64,000 bases of DNA from NCBI GenBank assembly GCA_030065125.1, contig JASJDM010000030.1, forward strand, positions 1 to 64,000, read 5' to 3'. The position numbers and the translations under genes are program-made. The notes under the pieces are model-generated. The model was not told the DNA's origin. It did not search any database and was given only the letters and a program-made list of their open reading frames with translations. Within the stretch, counting starts at the first letter, position 1. Every line of letters begins with the position of its first letter. The stretch is from Lysobacterales bacterium (GTDB taxonomy: Bacteria; Pseudomonadota; Gammaproteobacteria; Xanthomonadales; SZUA-38). Shown here in pieces: positions 46,727-55,340 of the stretch.

Positions 46727-46933
46727 GTGAAAAACATCAACACCATCATGAGCGTTATCGTCGGAATCGTCGCCAGCGTCTATGACCTGTGGATGGTTTA
46801 CACGGGCCAACTGCCTGCCATCACCTTGCTGGCCCTGGTGGGCTGGATGGCGCTGCTGCTGGCGGTGTGTGCCAAATCGAGCCGGAAGCCGGGATCCGGC
46901 CACGCGCCCCGGCCACTAACCGTAGTCGCCTGA
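46727..46933 (+). CDS. Small two-helix membrane protein
   Basis: A 68-residue protein starting with GTG. Two hydrophobic segments are visible, residues ~7-24 ('IMSVIVGIVASVYDLWMV') and ~30-49 ('LPAITLLALVGWMALLLAVCA'), followed by a basic tail, so it would insert as a helical hairpin with both ends on the same side. No family is recognised. The ribosome site (GGGAT/GAG) is weak; the start decision rests on the hydrophobicity pattern and on the structured leader immediately before it. It ends 8 bp from the convergent FG-GAP-like gene. Confidence 0.45.
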   Translation: MKNINTIMSVIVGIVASVYDLWMVYTGQLPAITLLALVGWMALLLAVCAKSSRKPGSGHAPRPLTVVA

Positions 46934-46941
46934 AGGGAGCG

Positions 46942-48258
46942 TCAGTCCTCAAAGCTGTCTGAAAAGACGGCCTCATTGACGTAGACGTAGGCGCGGCCTG
47001 CGTCGTCATCCACGCCGTCGTCCAGTTGGGCGCCAGCGACAACCAGCCCGCCGTGGATGGCTACCCTGCGCCCGTAGCTGTTGTTGCCGTCCACGTCGTC
47101 CGTGAGGCGCTGGGTTTCGGTAATGATTCCCTGCCAGCCGCCCGCCGGCCGGGTAAACACGTAAACCGATTCACGGGCGTCGGTTCCATCCTTGTCGGTG
47201 GCGGCGACAACGGTGTTGCCGTCCATGGCCACCTTGAAGCCCAGTTTTTCGCTGGAAACAGGATCGCTGGAGAGCAATTGTGCGGATTCGAACAGCGCGC
47301 CAGACCAGCCCCCTGGTGGCTCTTCAAAGATGTAAACGGCACCACCGTTTCCGGTATTCGACCCCTCCGGCTCCCAACCGCTGGCGCCGAGTGCTACGGT
47401 GGCGCCACTGATGGCGACGCCCCTCCCAAGATAGTCCAATCGACGGCCGTCGCTGGCGAACAGTTCTGCCGTTTCGGTCAGGGTTCCGCTCCAGCCAGAC
47501 TCCGGCTTGACGAAAACCATGCCTCGGCCCTGGTCGTCGTTGTCACCGACGATACCCAGGTGCAGGCCGGAGACGACAACATCCCCATCGATATCGACGC
47601 TCCAGCCCAGGTAGCCGTTATTGCCCGGATCGAAGCTCGGGATCAGCTTGGCGTCTTCTTCCAGGATGCCGTTCCAGCCGCCCAAAGGTTCTTCGAAAAC
47701 GTAAAGTGCCCCGGCTTGGCCACCGGCTTCGTCCTCGCCGTAGGCGCCGACGACAATCGTGCCGTTGTCGATGGCCACGCTGTGCCCGAACTCATCGCGG
47801 GAACCCCGATTGCTGGCGCGAAGCTGTGCCGACTCTGCAATCAGCCCGGCCCAGCCGCCTTCGGGTTCCTCGTATACATAGGCTCGGCCAAGGTAGTTGC
47901 TGGTGTAGGCTTTGCTGGCGCCAACCACAATGGTGTCGCCATCAATGGCCACGGAATAACCCAGCCAGTCATTGACGGTTCCATCAGAGACCACCAGCTT
48001 GGCGATTTCGCTCAGGGTTCCTGATTGACCTTCAACTCGGAAAACATACGCCGCCCCGGAGTTGGAGTCGTTGACGTCCCCTTTGTACGCACCCACCACC
48101 ACCAGGTTGCCCTGCACGGCCACGGAAGATCCGAATTCATCACCGGCCACGCCATCGCTGGCCGAAAGCTGGTGCAGCTCGGTCAGGTCGACGGTCTGGG
48201 CAGCGAGGGGCTGTCCTCCCAGGGACAGAATCATCAGGCCGATCAAAATGGTTCTCAT
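46942..48258 (-). CDS. Exported FG-GAP-like beta-propeller protein with '...FSDSFED' tail
   Basis: A 438-residue secreted protein; signal peptide residues ~1-20 ('LGGQPLAAQ'). Seven or so blades repeat the pattern 'A.LxASDG...D.FG.SVAIDG.TIVVGA......GAAYVFEEP.GGW' about every 55 residues, the form seen in FG-GAP/integrin-like propellers. The final residues 'AVFSDSFED' resemble a C-terminal tail common in large secreted proteins of Xanthomonadales-like bacteria (usually '...FRDGFE'); its role, perhaps export, is unknown. The ATG at 48258 overlaps the TGA of the upstream small gene (ATGA). A longer open frame upstream (to 48429) is discarded. Confidence 0.78.
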   Translation of the reverse strand: MRTILIGLMILSLGGQPLAAQTVDLTELHQLSASDGVAGDEFGSSVAVQGNLVVVGAYKGDVNDSNSGAAYVFRVEGQSGTLSEIAKLVVSDGTVNDWLGYSVAIDGDTIVVGASKAYTSNYLGRAYVYEEPEGGWAGLIAESAQLRASNRGSRDEFGHSVAIDNGTIVVGAYGEDEAGGQAGALYVFEEPLGGWNGILEEDAKLIPSFDPGNNGYLGWSVDIDGDVVVSGLHLGIVGDNDDQGRGMVFVKPESGWSGTLTETAELFASDGRRLDYLGRGVAISGATVALGASGWEPEGSNTGNGGAVYIFEEPPGGWSGALFESAQLLSSDPVSSEKLGFKVAMDGNTVVAATDKDGTDARESVYVFTRPAGGWQGIITETQRLTDDVDGNNSYGRRVAIHGGLVVAGAQLDDGVDDDAGRAYVYVNEAVFSDSFED

Positions 48259-48683
48259 TGCATTTTTCCTTTGGGTTTGACGGGTGCGCCAGGCCCGGAG
48301 GTGTCGCGCGCATTGGAGTTCCAGCACCATCGATTGTTGTGGGGATTGGGGTCTGAGGGGTCCTGGTCGCCCAGGCGAAGTACGCCTACATCCACACAGA
48401 ATGGGGTCTGTGCTGTCTCTGGGCGGCACAGCAGCAGCAGGACGGATCCGCCAGCAGCCAGGGGAGCGGACAGCCGCCGCTGAAATGTCGGAGCAGCCTC
48501 GGGTTTGCCGGCGCGGACCGAAATGGCCCAGGCGTCGCTGGTACCCTGGTTGGCCACGTCAAGCAACACCTGGCGCCGGCAGGATTCTCCCGAGAGATCA
48601 ACCCACGGACGTTCTTCCAGGCGCAGGTCCGGGCCGGTTTGCAGGACCGCCAGCAGTGGCAGTATCAGGGACAGCTGATTCAT
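48255..48683 (-). CDS. Small exported protein coupled to the propeller gene
   Basis: A 142-residue protein with a short N-terminal signal-like stretch ('LSLILPLLAVLQTG'), then a beta-rich domain 'RQVLLDVANQGTSDAWAISVRAG' that resembles CARDB/DUF11-type Ig folds, which typically read 'V.N.G...A....V....'. It contains three cysteines ('ESCRRQ', 'LLCRPE', 'PFCVDV') and ends in a low-complexity, Pro/Lys-rich tail. Function unknown. It overlaps the start of the propeller gene by 4 bp, so translation of the two is linked. The upstream regulator is 69 bp away. Confidence 0.55.
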   Translation of the reverse strand: MNQLSLILPLLAVLQTGPDLRLEERPWVDLSGESCRRQVLLDVANQGTSDAWAISVRAGKPEAAPTFQRRLSAPLAAGGSVLLLLCRPETAQTPFCVDVGVLRLGDQDPSDPNPHNNRWCWNSNARDTSGPGAPVKPKGKMQ

Positions 48684-48751
48684 GCCGCCAGTGTGGCAAC
48701 GGGCTTATCGGGATGCTTGACGAAACCTTCCCGAAAGCATGATGAAACGCT

Positions 48752-50533
48752 TCAGGAAGGGTCGAAAGCCCTCAATTCGGGGTCATTTCTGACGCAGGGG
48801 GTGCAATTGAAGCCGCGCTGCCGGGCCAGCTGCAGGGCGGTTCGGGCATGGTCCATCCGGCCCGCCCTGGCCAGCAGCTGGGCCAGTTTGAAGTCCATTT
48901 CACCGTCCATGGCGTCGGCGGCATTACGACGGGCCAGCATCAGGTCGAGCAAGGGCAGGGCCTCTTCAGACCGGTCGCTCAAGATCAACTGCAGCACCCG
49001 GCCGAACTGCTCGAAGCGGTCCCGAGGCAGCGGATCCTGCATTGCGGAAAGGGTCTTTCGGGCCCCGGCGGTGTCACCCTGGCTCATTAGCGCCCAGGCG
49101 GTGTAGTAGCGATCCACCGCCGCGCCGCCGGAGGGTGTCACCGCGAGGAACCGCTGATATTGCCCAAGGTGAAGGAACAGGGTCGGTACCAGGCCGGTTT
49201 CCCGCTCCAGAACCAGGGGGTCCAACTCGAGGGCTCGATCGATCTGAGCCGCGGCCTCGGTCAGTTCGCCGGTGAAGGTCAGGGCATAAGCCAGTGAGGT
49301 CCGGCCCACGGCGCTGTCCGGATGGTCTTCCAGGAAGGATCGAGCCAATGTGACGCCATCGTTGGCGCGCCCCATCTCCGTGGCCAGGGACACCTCCAGG
49401 AACAGGGTCAGCTCCATGCCTGGATCGATGGCCTTGGCGCGACCGGCTGCCGCCAGGGCGAGGTTGGCCTCTTCCCGGCCACCTTCGCAGGCCCAGATGG
49501 CGTTGTAGTGGCTGTAGCCCAGGGCCACCCAGGCCAGACCGAATTCGGGATCGATTTCCACCGCCCGCTCCAGCAGGCTGCGGGCGCCTTCGGCACCGCA
49601 ATCCAGGGACTGGAGCTGTTCCCGGGCCAGCAGATAAAGCCGCCACGCATCCGCATTGCCCGTGGTGTCCGCCGCACCAGACATTCCGGCAGCGTTGGCA
49701 ACCAGGTCTGCCAGCACCCCGTCGCGCACCCGAAGAAACTCGGTCAGGCCTGGGTCACTTTCCAGGGCGGGCAGGCTGAACCGGCCCAGCGGGGTGGTGC
49801 GTGGTTGGTTTTCGGCAAACTGGATCAGCTCTGCCGAAAGCTGGTACTCGTTGCTGTCGGCCGGCCGCCCCAGGGTCAGGGACAGGATGGTTTCGGCAGC
49901 ATTGTCGCGGGCGAATTGCGCCATGGAGGTGTCGCTGCCCATGTAAGAGGTGGTGGCCGGCGTGCGAACCTGCAGCCCGCCGGCCTCCCGCAGGCGGACC
50001 CACAGCATGTCGGTCAGGGTCACCAGCGCCAGGCGGCCAGCCTCGTCCGCACCCGGTGCCAGTCCCCCCAGCAGCACGATGCGGCCCAGATCGTTGCCTG
50101 GTGCATCCGCTGCCGGGCGCCAGTTCAGGCCAATGGCCACGATGAGAGCCGCCGCGGCCGCTGCCAGCCAGGGCATCAACCGGCGCGGCGATGACGCCGG
50201 ATTTGCGGCATCGGCAGGCGCCTCGGAAGTCGTTATGTCGCCAACAAACTGCAGTCCCCGCCGGGGCACAGTCCGGACGAAGCGGGGGTTGGCGGCGTCG
50301 TCGTCCAATGCCTGGCGCAGGGCATACACAAGTCGCGCCAGGGCGCTGTCGCTGACAAGCTGCGATGGCCACAAATGATCAAACAGTTCCTCCTTGCTGA
50401 TGACCCGGCTGCGCTCCTCGATCAGCAGGGCCAGCAGCTCCGCCACCCGGGGCTCGAGCGGAATGGTTTGCCCATTTCGCTCAAGTCGATAGGCGTCCTG
50501 GTCGAATATGTACTGGTCGAACCGATAAACCAT
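48752..50533 (-). CDS. CadC/ToxR-like winged-helix regulator with membrane helix and TPR-like C-terminus
   Basis: A 593-residue one-component regulator. Residues ~1-95 form an OmpR-type winged helix ('YRLERNGQTIPLEPRVAELLALLIEERSRVISKEELFDHLW', 'RQALDDDAANPRFVRTVPRRGLQFVGD'). A single membrane helix follows (~118-137, 'WLAAAAAALIVAIGL'), then a large periplasmic part with TPR-like helices ('GLAWVALGYSHYNAIWACEGG', 'RTSLAYALTFTGELTEAAAQ'). The layout is that of CadC/ToxR-type regulators that sense outside the cytoplasm and bind DNA directly. I chose the Met at 50533 because it begins the winged helix. It diverges from the 1514-residue surface protein, with 217 bp between, making that gene a likely target; this is inference. 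Confidence 0.82.
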   Translation of the reverse strand: MVYRFDQYIFDQDAYRLERNGQTIPLEPRVAELLALLIEERSRVISKEELFDHLWPSQLVSDSALARLVYALRQALDDDAANPRFVRTVPRRGLQFVGDITTSEAPADAANPASSPRRLMPWLAAAAAALIVAIGLNWRPAADAPGNDLGRIVLLGGLAPGADEAGRLALVTLTDMLWVRLREAGGLQVRTPATTSYMGSDTSMAQFARDNAAETILSLTLGRPADSNEYQLSAELIQFAENQPRTTPLGRFSLPALESDPGLTEFLRVRDGVLADLVANAAGMSGAADTTGNADAWRLYLLAREQLQSLDCGAEGARSLLERAVEIDPEFGLAWVALGYSHYNAIWACEGGREEANLALAAAGRAKAIDPGMELTLFLEVSLATEMGRANDGVTLARSFLEDHPDSAVGRTSLAYALTFTGELTEAAAQIDRALELDPLVLERETGLVPTLFLHLGQYQRFLAVTPSGGAAVDRYYTAWALMSQGDTAGARKTLSAMQDPLPRDRFEQFGRVLQLILSDRSEEALPLLDLMLARRNAADAMDGEMDFKLAQLLARAGRMDHARTALQLARQRGFNCTPCVRNDPELRAFDPS

Positions 50534-50750
50534 GAAAGGAGGGGCCACGCCGTCCGCTGGCCGCAGAAATGTTACCGCTCCACTGCAGCCAGGACCAGCT
50601 TGAAATCTACCGTCAACCCGGTGACTTTTGTTTTCAGAAAAAAGTCCGGATACGGTGTAGACTGCGGCGCCATGCTTTTGCCCTGCACCGCCACAGATCT
50701 TCGGTTCAGTGATGTGCTCCTGCCGTTCCACAAACCCCGGATGCTTCCTT

Positions 50751-53700
50751 ATGTCCCGTTTTGCTAAGCCTCTTGTTCATTCCGCAGCCGCGGTTCTGTT
50801 TGCCCTGATTTCCCTCCCCGCTACAGCCCAGTTGCCGCCGCCCCAGGAGGAAGCCTACTGCTGGGCGGTCGCAGACGGCGGCGATTCCCTGATTTTCGTC
50901 AACAAGGACGGCGATGGATTCAACAATCGCGGGCCCGTCGGCGTTCCCAACATTGAGGCAGTGGCCTTCAATCCCGGCGATGGAAGGCTCTACACGGCCG
51001 ACAACGATCAGTTTGGTTATCTGGACTACGACGACGCTTTCGATGGTGACACTAACGATTCCGAGTTTGTGCCCCTCGGCAATGGTGTGGATTCGGTAAC
51101 CTTGCCCAGCGGTGCTACGGTTGATATTAACGACATCGACGGCCTGCAATTCGACCTGACCCGAATCGACGCCTCCACCGGGACCTTTGTGCTCTGGGCG
51201 ACGGACCGGGAGGGTGGAGCCGACGACATTCTGTTCCAGATTGATCCCACCACCGGCGAGCTGGACACCACACCGACGCCGGGGTTCAGCAACGGCGCCA
51301 CCGGCGTACGTATGAGCGGGGTAGGCTCCCTGCTGGATATCGACGATATTGCCGTGGATCCGCTGACCGGCATTCTCTACGGCATCAACAATGCCGGTGG
51401 CATCGACGACCAATTTGGCACCATCGATCCGGTGACCGGCGTTTTCGGGTTTATCTCCGTCTTTCGCAACACCGCCAGCGGCGCGCTGGTGATCGACATG
51501 GAAGGCTTTTCTTTCTCCGTGACCGGGCAACTCTATGGCACCACCGGTACCGGGGGAAATGCGACCAACGAGGATCATATCTGGCGCATTGATAAGGAAA
51601 CTGGCGACACTACCGCCGTGCTGGATTTCCCGTCGCTGTCAGATTACGAGTCGGTGGGATGTCTCACCGACAACGTGATCAGCGGAGCGGTGTATTTCGA
51701 CCTGGACGCAGACAACAGCTTTGAGCCCGCAGACGGTGAGAACGGGTTTTCCAACGCCACCGTTCGAATTTACATCGACAACAACAATAACAACCTGGTA
51801 GACGCCGGGGATACACAGCTGTGTAACAACTCGGGCGATAACTACAACCTGCCCTGTCCGGTCACCGACAGCAACGGGCTCTATCGCTTTCCGGTGGGCC
51901 AGGGCAATTTTGTCGCTGATGTGGACGTGGCCACGGTGCCGTCAGGATCCACCCTGACCCACCCCACCAACTCCGAGGAAGCCGATTTTGGCGTGACCGA
52001 CTTCGGCCAGGAGGACCCCAACAACAACTTCGGCTTTACCCTGCCGACCGGCAGTGGCGACCTGACGTTGACCAAGACGTCCAACGTCCCCGCCAACGCG
52101 GTGCAGGGCCAGACCATCAGCTACACCCTGACCATTGCCAACCCCACCAGCGAGCTGCAGACCGGCATCGAGCTGACCGACGCATTGCCCGTTGGGGTCA
52201 GCTATGTGCCTGGTTCCACCACGGCCACCGGTCCCGCCGAGGTGTTCCTGCTGGACCGTTTTGACAGCAGCGCCTTCGACGGAAACAACGGCACGCGTAA
52301 TTTCGCCGGACCCTGGGTCGAATCCAATGAACAGGGCGGCGGCGGTGGCCCAGGCGCCGGACAAATCCAGGTGACGGCCAGCGGCATGCGCCTGGATGAT
52401 GAGCCGGATACCGCCGGCGATCCGGCGGTGGAACGGCTGGCGGACCTGACCGGATTCATCCGGGCATTCCTGGCCTTTGACTTCGGGACCACACCCGGCG
52501 TGGATGCCGCTGACGCCGTCCGTGTCGAAGTATCCAACGGTGGCCCGTTCACCACCCTGGAGGACATCACCGGCATCAGCGGCGCCGTGGCCGGCAGCCG
52601 GGTGTACGACGTGACGTCTTTCATTTCCGCCACCACCACGGTGCGCTTCACGGTGCTGGATTCCTACCACGAGGCTGACGAGTTCTTTACCTTCGACAAC
52701 TTCGAAATCCGGGAAGGTGCCAACTGGCTCGACCGCTGGGATACTCAGGCATTCAATAACAGCGACGGCGCCCCCGATCCCTGGGCCACGGACTGGCTGG
52801 AGACGGGTGAGGCTGATGGTGCGGCTCTGGGCGACGTGGTGCAGACCACCGACGGTGCTGACAGCGTGCTGCGTATCCAGGGACCGGACAACGGTGTGGA
52901 GCGCGAGATCGACTTGTCCGCCTATGCCTCGGCCCGGCTCAGCCTTGAATTCCGGCGCCAGGGGCTGAACAGCTTCAACGATATCGTGTCGGTGGAAGTG
53001 TCCAGAAATGGCGGCGGCAACTGGACCGAGCTGGCGCGCCTGCGCGGCGCCCCCCCGAGCGTAACGGACACCGATTATCAGCCGCTGAGCTTCGATATCA
53101 GTGACTTCATTTCTGCCAACACCCGGATCCGATTCCTCTCGAGCTCCAACCTGAACGTCGCGGAACAGGTGTTCATCGACAACGTTCAGGTGGACGTGCG
53201 CTCCCGCCAGACCCTGACCAAGGACAACGTAACGGGGGGCGCCAACGCCGACCTGGTCGACGGTTCGCCACCTTCGCTGATTGATGCCTCGGATCGCTTT
53301 GTGCTGGATAACGGGGAGTCCGTGACGTTGACCTTCGATGTCACCGTGGATGATCCCTTGAGCCCGGCCATCAACGACCTGACCAACTCTGCCCTGGTCT
53401 CCAGCGAACAGGACCCGCTGCCCACCACGGCCAGCGTCACCGATCCCGTGGTGCGCGGCTCCATCGGTGATTTTGTCTGGAACGACCTCAACGGCAATGG
53501 TCTCCAGGACGGCGGCGCCGAGGTGGGGATTGCCAATGTGACGCTGGAGCTGGACGACGGCAGCTGCACCCTGGGGGTGGACTGCCGCACGGTGATCACC
53601 GATGGCGCTGGCGCCTACCTGTTCGACAACCTGGCGCCCGGAACCTACGCCGTCAACGTGGTGGACGCCACGCTGCCGCCGGGGTCGGTCCTTTCCCCCG

Positions 53701-55295
53701 GCCTGGCTGACCCCGTTTCCGGGCTGGTGATTACCGCCGCTGAGAACATCCTGACCGCGGACTTCGGCTACGTCCCCACCGGCACGGTATCGGGCCACCT
53801 GTACCTGGACAGCAACAACAACGGTACCCAGGACGCCGGCGAACCGGACCTGGCCAATGTGGATGTGATCATCACCGACAGCAGTGGCGGCATGCAGACC
53901 GTGACCTCCGACGCCAACGGCGACTGGACGGCCACGGTGATCGCGGGCAGCACCACGGCGGACGTGGACGAGAGCGACCCGGATTACCCGACCGGTGCCA
54001 CCCAGACCGAGGGCACCGATCCCACCGTGGTGACGGCGGTTGCCGGCACCAACGTGGATGCGGGCAATGACGGATACTTCCTGCCTCCCACCGGCACCGT
54101 GTCTGGCCACCTGTACCTGGACAGAAACAACAATGGCACCCAGGACGCGGTTGAGCCGGACCTGGCCAATGTGGATGTGGTCGTCACCGACAGCGGCGGC
54201 GGCATGCAGACCGTGACCTCAGACGCCAACGGCGACTGGACGGCCACGGTGATCGCGGGCAGCACCACGGCGGACGTGGACGAGACCGATCCAGATTTCC
54301 CCACGGGCGCCACCCAGACCGAAGGGACTGACCCAACCACTGTCACGGCGGTAGCCGGCACCAACGTGGACGCGGGCAACGATGGTTACTTTGTTCCCGC
54401 CACCGTCACCGTGCACCTGTTTATCGACACCAACGGAAACGGTACCCAGGACGCCGGTGAACCGGACCTGGCCGGTGTCGATGTCACCATTACCGACAGC
54501 GGCGGCGGCATGCAGACCGTGCCCAGCGATCCCGGCGGCGATGTTTCGGTCAGCGTCCCTCCTGGCACCACCACGATCGACGTGGTTGACGGCACAGTAC
54601 CGCCCGGGCTGACCCTGACCACGGCGAATGATCCACAGACTGTCACGGCGGTCAGCGGCAGCACCGTCCCGGGAACCGATATTGGCTACCAGCCTGCGGA
54701 GAACCCGGTCATCGGACTGGCCAAACGCGTGCTTTCGCTGACCGATACCGGTACCGGTTCCTGGGATGTGGTGTACCGGTTTGAGCTGGAAAACCTGGGT
54801 GACGTGGACCTGTCCAGCGTCCAGGTGACTGATGATCTTGGAGTGACCTTTCCGTCACCGGTGACCTTTACGGTCCAGGTGGCGCCCACGACTACCGGAA
54901 CACTGGCGGCGAACTCGATGTTCAACGGCGGAACCGATCAGAACCTGCTGGCGCCGGCGTCCTCCAGCCTGACCGTGGGCGCAACGGCCAGCATTACCAT
55001 CACGGTCCGCATCGATCCGGCCGGCCTGACGGGTCCGTTCAACAACAGCGCCGTGGCCAGCGGCACCAGCCCGACCACCACGGTGGTCACCGACATCTCG
55101 GACGACGGCGTGGATCCGGACACCAACAGCAACAGTGATCCGACGGAGCCGTCGGAGAACGATCCCACACCGGTGGTCATTCCCACGGGGACGCCCGCGG
55201 CGTTACCGGTACCCACCCTGGGGGCGTGGGGTCTGCTGCTGATGAGCCTGCTGCTGATGGCCGCGGCAGGCCGCGCCCTGAGGGGCAGCCGTTAA
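50751..55295 (+). CDS. Large DUF11/SdrD-repeat surface protein with IPTL-CTERM sorting tail
   Basis: A 1514-residue exported protein. The signal peptide is residues ~1-28. Residues ~30-310 are a beta-rich N-terminal region, followed by SdrD-like units (~315-430), a DUF11 domain (~435-490), two jelly-roll-like segments (~500-800) and a further SdrD_B unit ('GSIGDFVWNDLNGNGLQDGG'). Three ~104-residue repeats (~1011-1313) follow, then a second DUF11-like domain. The C-terminus holds the IPTL-CTERM signal: 'PVPTLGAWGLLL', a membrane helix and 'RALRGSR', a tail recognised by an exosortase-like sorting system in Gram-negative bacteria. ATG at 50751; 14 codons upstream are unlikely. No sortase-like gene is in the window. 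Confidence 0.9.
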   Translation: MSRFAKPLVHSAAAVLFALISLPATAQLPPPQEEAYCWAVADGGDSLIFVNKDGDGFNNRGPVGVPNIEAVAFNPGDGRLYTADNDQFGYLDYDDAFDGDTNDSEFVPLGNGVDSVTLPSGATVDINDIDGLQFDLTRIDASTGTFVLWATDREGGADDILFQIDPTTGELDTTPTPGFSNGATGVRMSGVGSLLDIDDIAVDPLTGILYGINNAGGIDDQFGTIDPVTGVFGFISVFRNTASGALVIDMEGFSFSVTGQLYGTTGTGGNATNEDHIWRIDKETGDTTAVLDFPSLSDYESVGCLTDNVISGAVYFDLDADNSFEPADGENGFSNATVRIYIDNNNNNLVDAGDTQLCNNSGDNYNLPCPVTDSNGLYRFPVGQGNFVADVDVATVPSGSTLTHPTNSEEADFGVTDFGQEDPNNNFGFTLPTGSGDLTLTKTSNVPANAVQGQTISYTLTIANPTSELQTGIELTDALPVGVSYVPGSTTATGPAEVFLLDRFDSSAFDGNNGTRNFAGPWVESNEQGGGGGPGAGQIQVTASGMRLDDEPDTAGDPAVERLADLTGFIRAFLAFDFGTTPGVDAADAVRVEVSNGGPFTTLEDITGISGAVAGSRVYDVTSFISATTTVRFTVLDSYHEADEFFTFDNFEIREGANWLDRWDTQAFNNSDGAPDPWATDWLETGEADGAALGDVVQTTDGADSVLRIQGPDNGVEREIDLSAYASARLSLEFRRQGLNSFNDIVSVEVSRNGGGNWTELARLRGAPPSVTDTDYQPLSFDISDFISANTRIRFLSSSNLNVAEQVFIDNVQVDVRSRQTLTKDNVTGGANADLVDGSPPSLIDASDRFVLDNGESVTLTFDVTVDDPLSPAINDLTNSALVSSEQDPLPTTASVTDPVVRGSIGDFVWNDLNGNGLQDGGAEVGIANVTLELDDGSCTLGVDCRTVITDGAGAYLFDNLAPGTYAVNVVDATLPPGSVLSPGLADPVSGLVITAAENILTADFGYVPTGTVSGHLYLDSNNNGTQDAGEPDLANVDVIITDSSGGMQTVTSDANGDWTATVIAGSTTADVDESDPDYPTGATQTEGTDPTVVTAVAGTNVDAGNDGYFLPPTGTVSGHLYLDRNNNGTQDAVEPDLANVDVVVTDSGGGMQTVTSDANGDWTATVIAGSTTADVDETDPDFPTGATQTEGTDPTTVTAVAGTNVDAGNDGYFVPATVTVHLFIDTNGNGTQDAGEPDLAGVDVTITDSGGGMQTVPSDPGGDVSVSVPPGTTTIDVVDGTVPPGLTLTTANDPQTVTAVSGSTVPGTDIGYQPAENPVIGLAKRVLSLTDTGTGSWDVVYRFELENLGDVDLSSVQVTDDLGVTFPSPVTFTVQVAPTTTGTLAANSMFNGGTDQNLLAPASSSLTVGATASITITVRIDPAGLTGPFNNSAVASGTSPTTTVVTDISDDGVDPDTNSNSDPTEPSENDPTPVVIPTGTPAALPVPTLGAWGLLLMSLLLMAAAGRALRGSR
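53781..54689 (+). repeat. Tandem in-frame 312/306-bp repeats inside the IPTL-CTERM gene
   Basis: Units start at 53781, 54093 and 54399. The first two are 312 and 306 bp and nearly identical at the DNA level, including long identical runs within 'DVDE..DP..PTGATQTEGTDPT'; the third is clearly related but diverged ('VHLFIDTNGNGTQDAGEPDLAGVDV'). High DNA identity implies recent duplication or recombination, and copy number may vary between strains. Confidence 0.85.
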
Positions 55296-55301
55296 GACAA
55301 T

Positions 55302-55327
55302 GAGGGCGTGCCGGGTGGCACGCCCTC
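55302..55327. terminator. Hairpin terminator between convergent surface-protein and TonB genes
   Basis: GAGGGCGTGCC (55302-55312) pairs perfectly over 11 bp with GGCACGCCCTC (55317-55327), loop GGGT. Only a weak T run follows (GATTTC), so it may act with Rho or in both directions; it sits 7 bp after the plus-strand stop and 14 bp before the minus-strand stop. Confidence 0.7.
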
Positions 55328-55340
55328 GATTTCAAGGCTC

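Noticed and set aside
51942-54110. A 722-codon minus-strand open frame across the IPTL-CTERM gene
   Set aside because: Antisense to a repeat-rich coding region; no signal, domain or start context of its own.
53781-54689. Long tandem repeats as a possible mobile or non-coding element
   Set aside because: The ~312 bp units keep the reading frame and encode SdrD-like modules of one protein.
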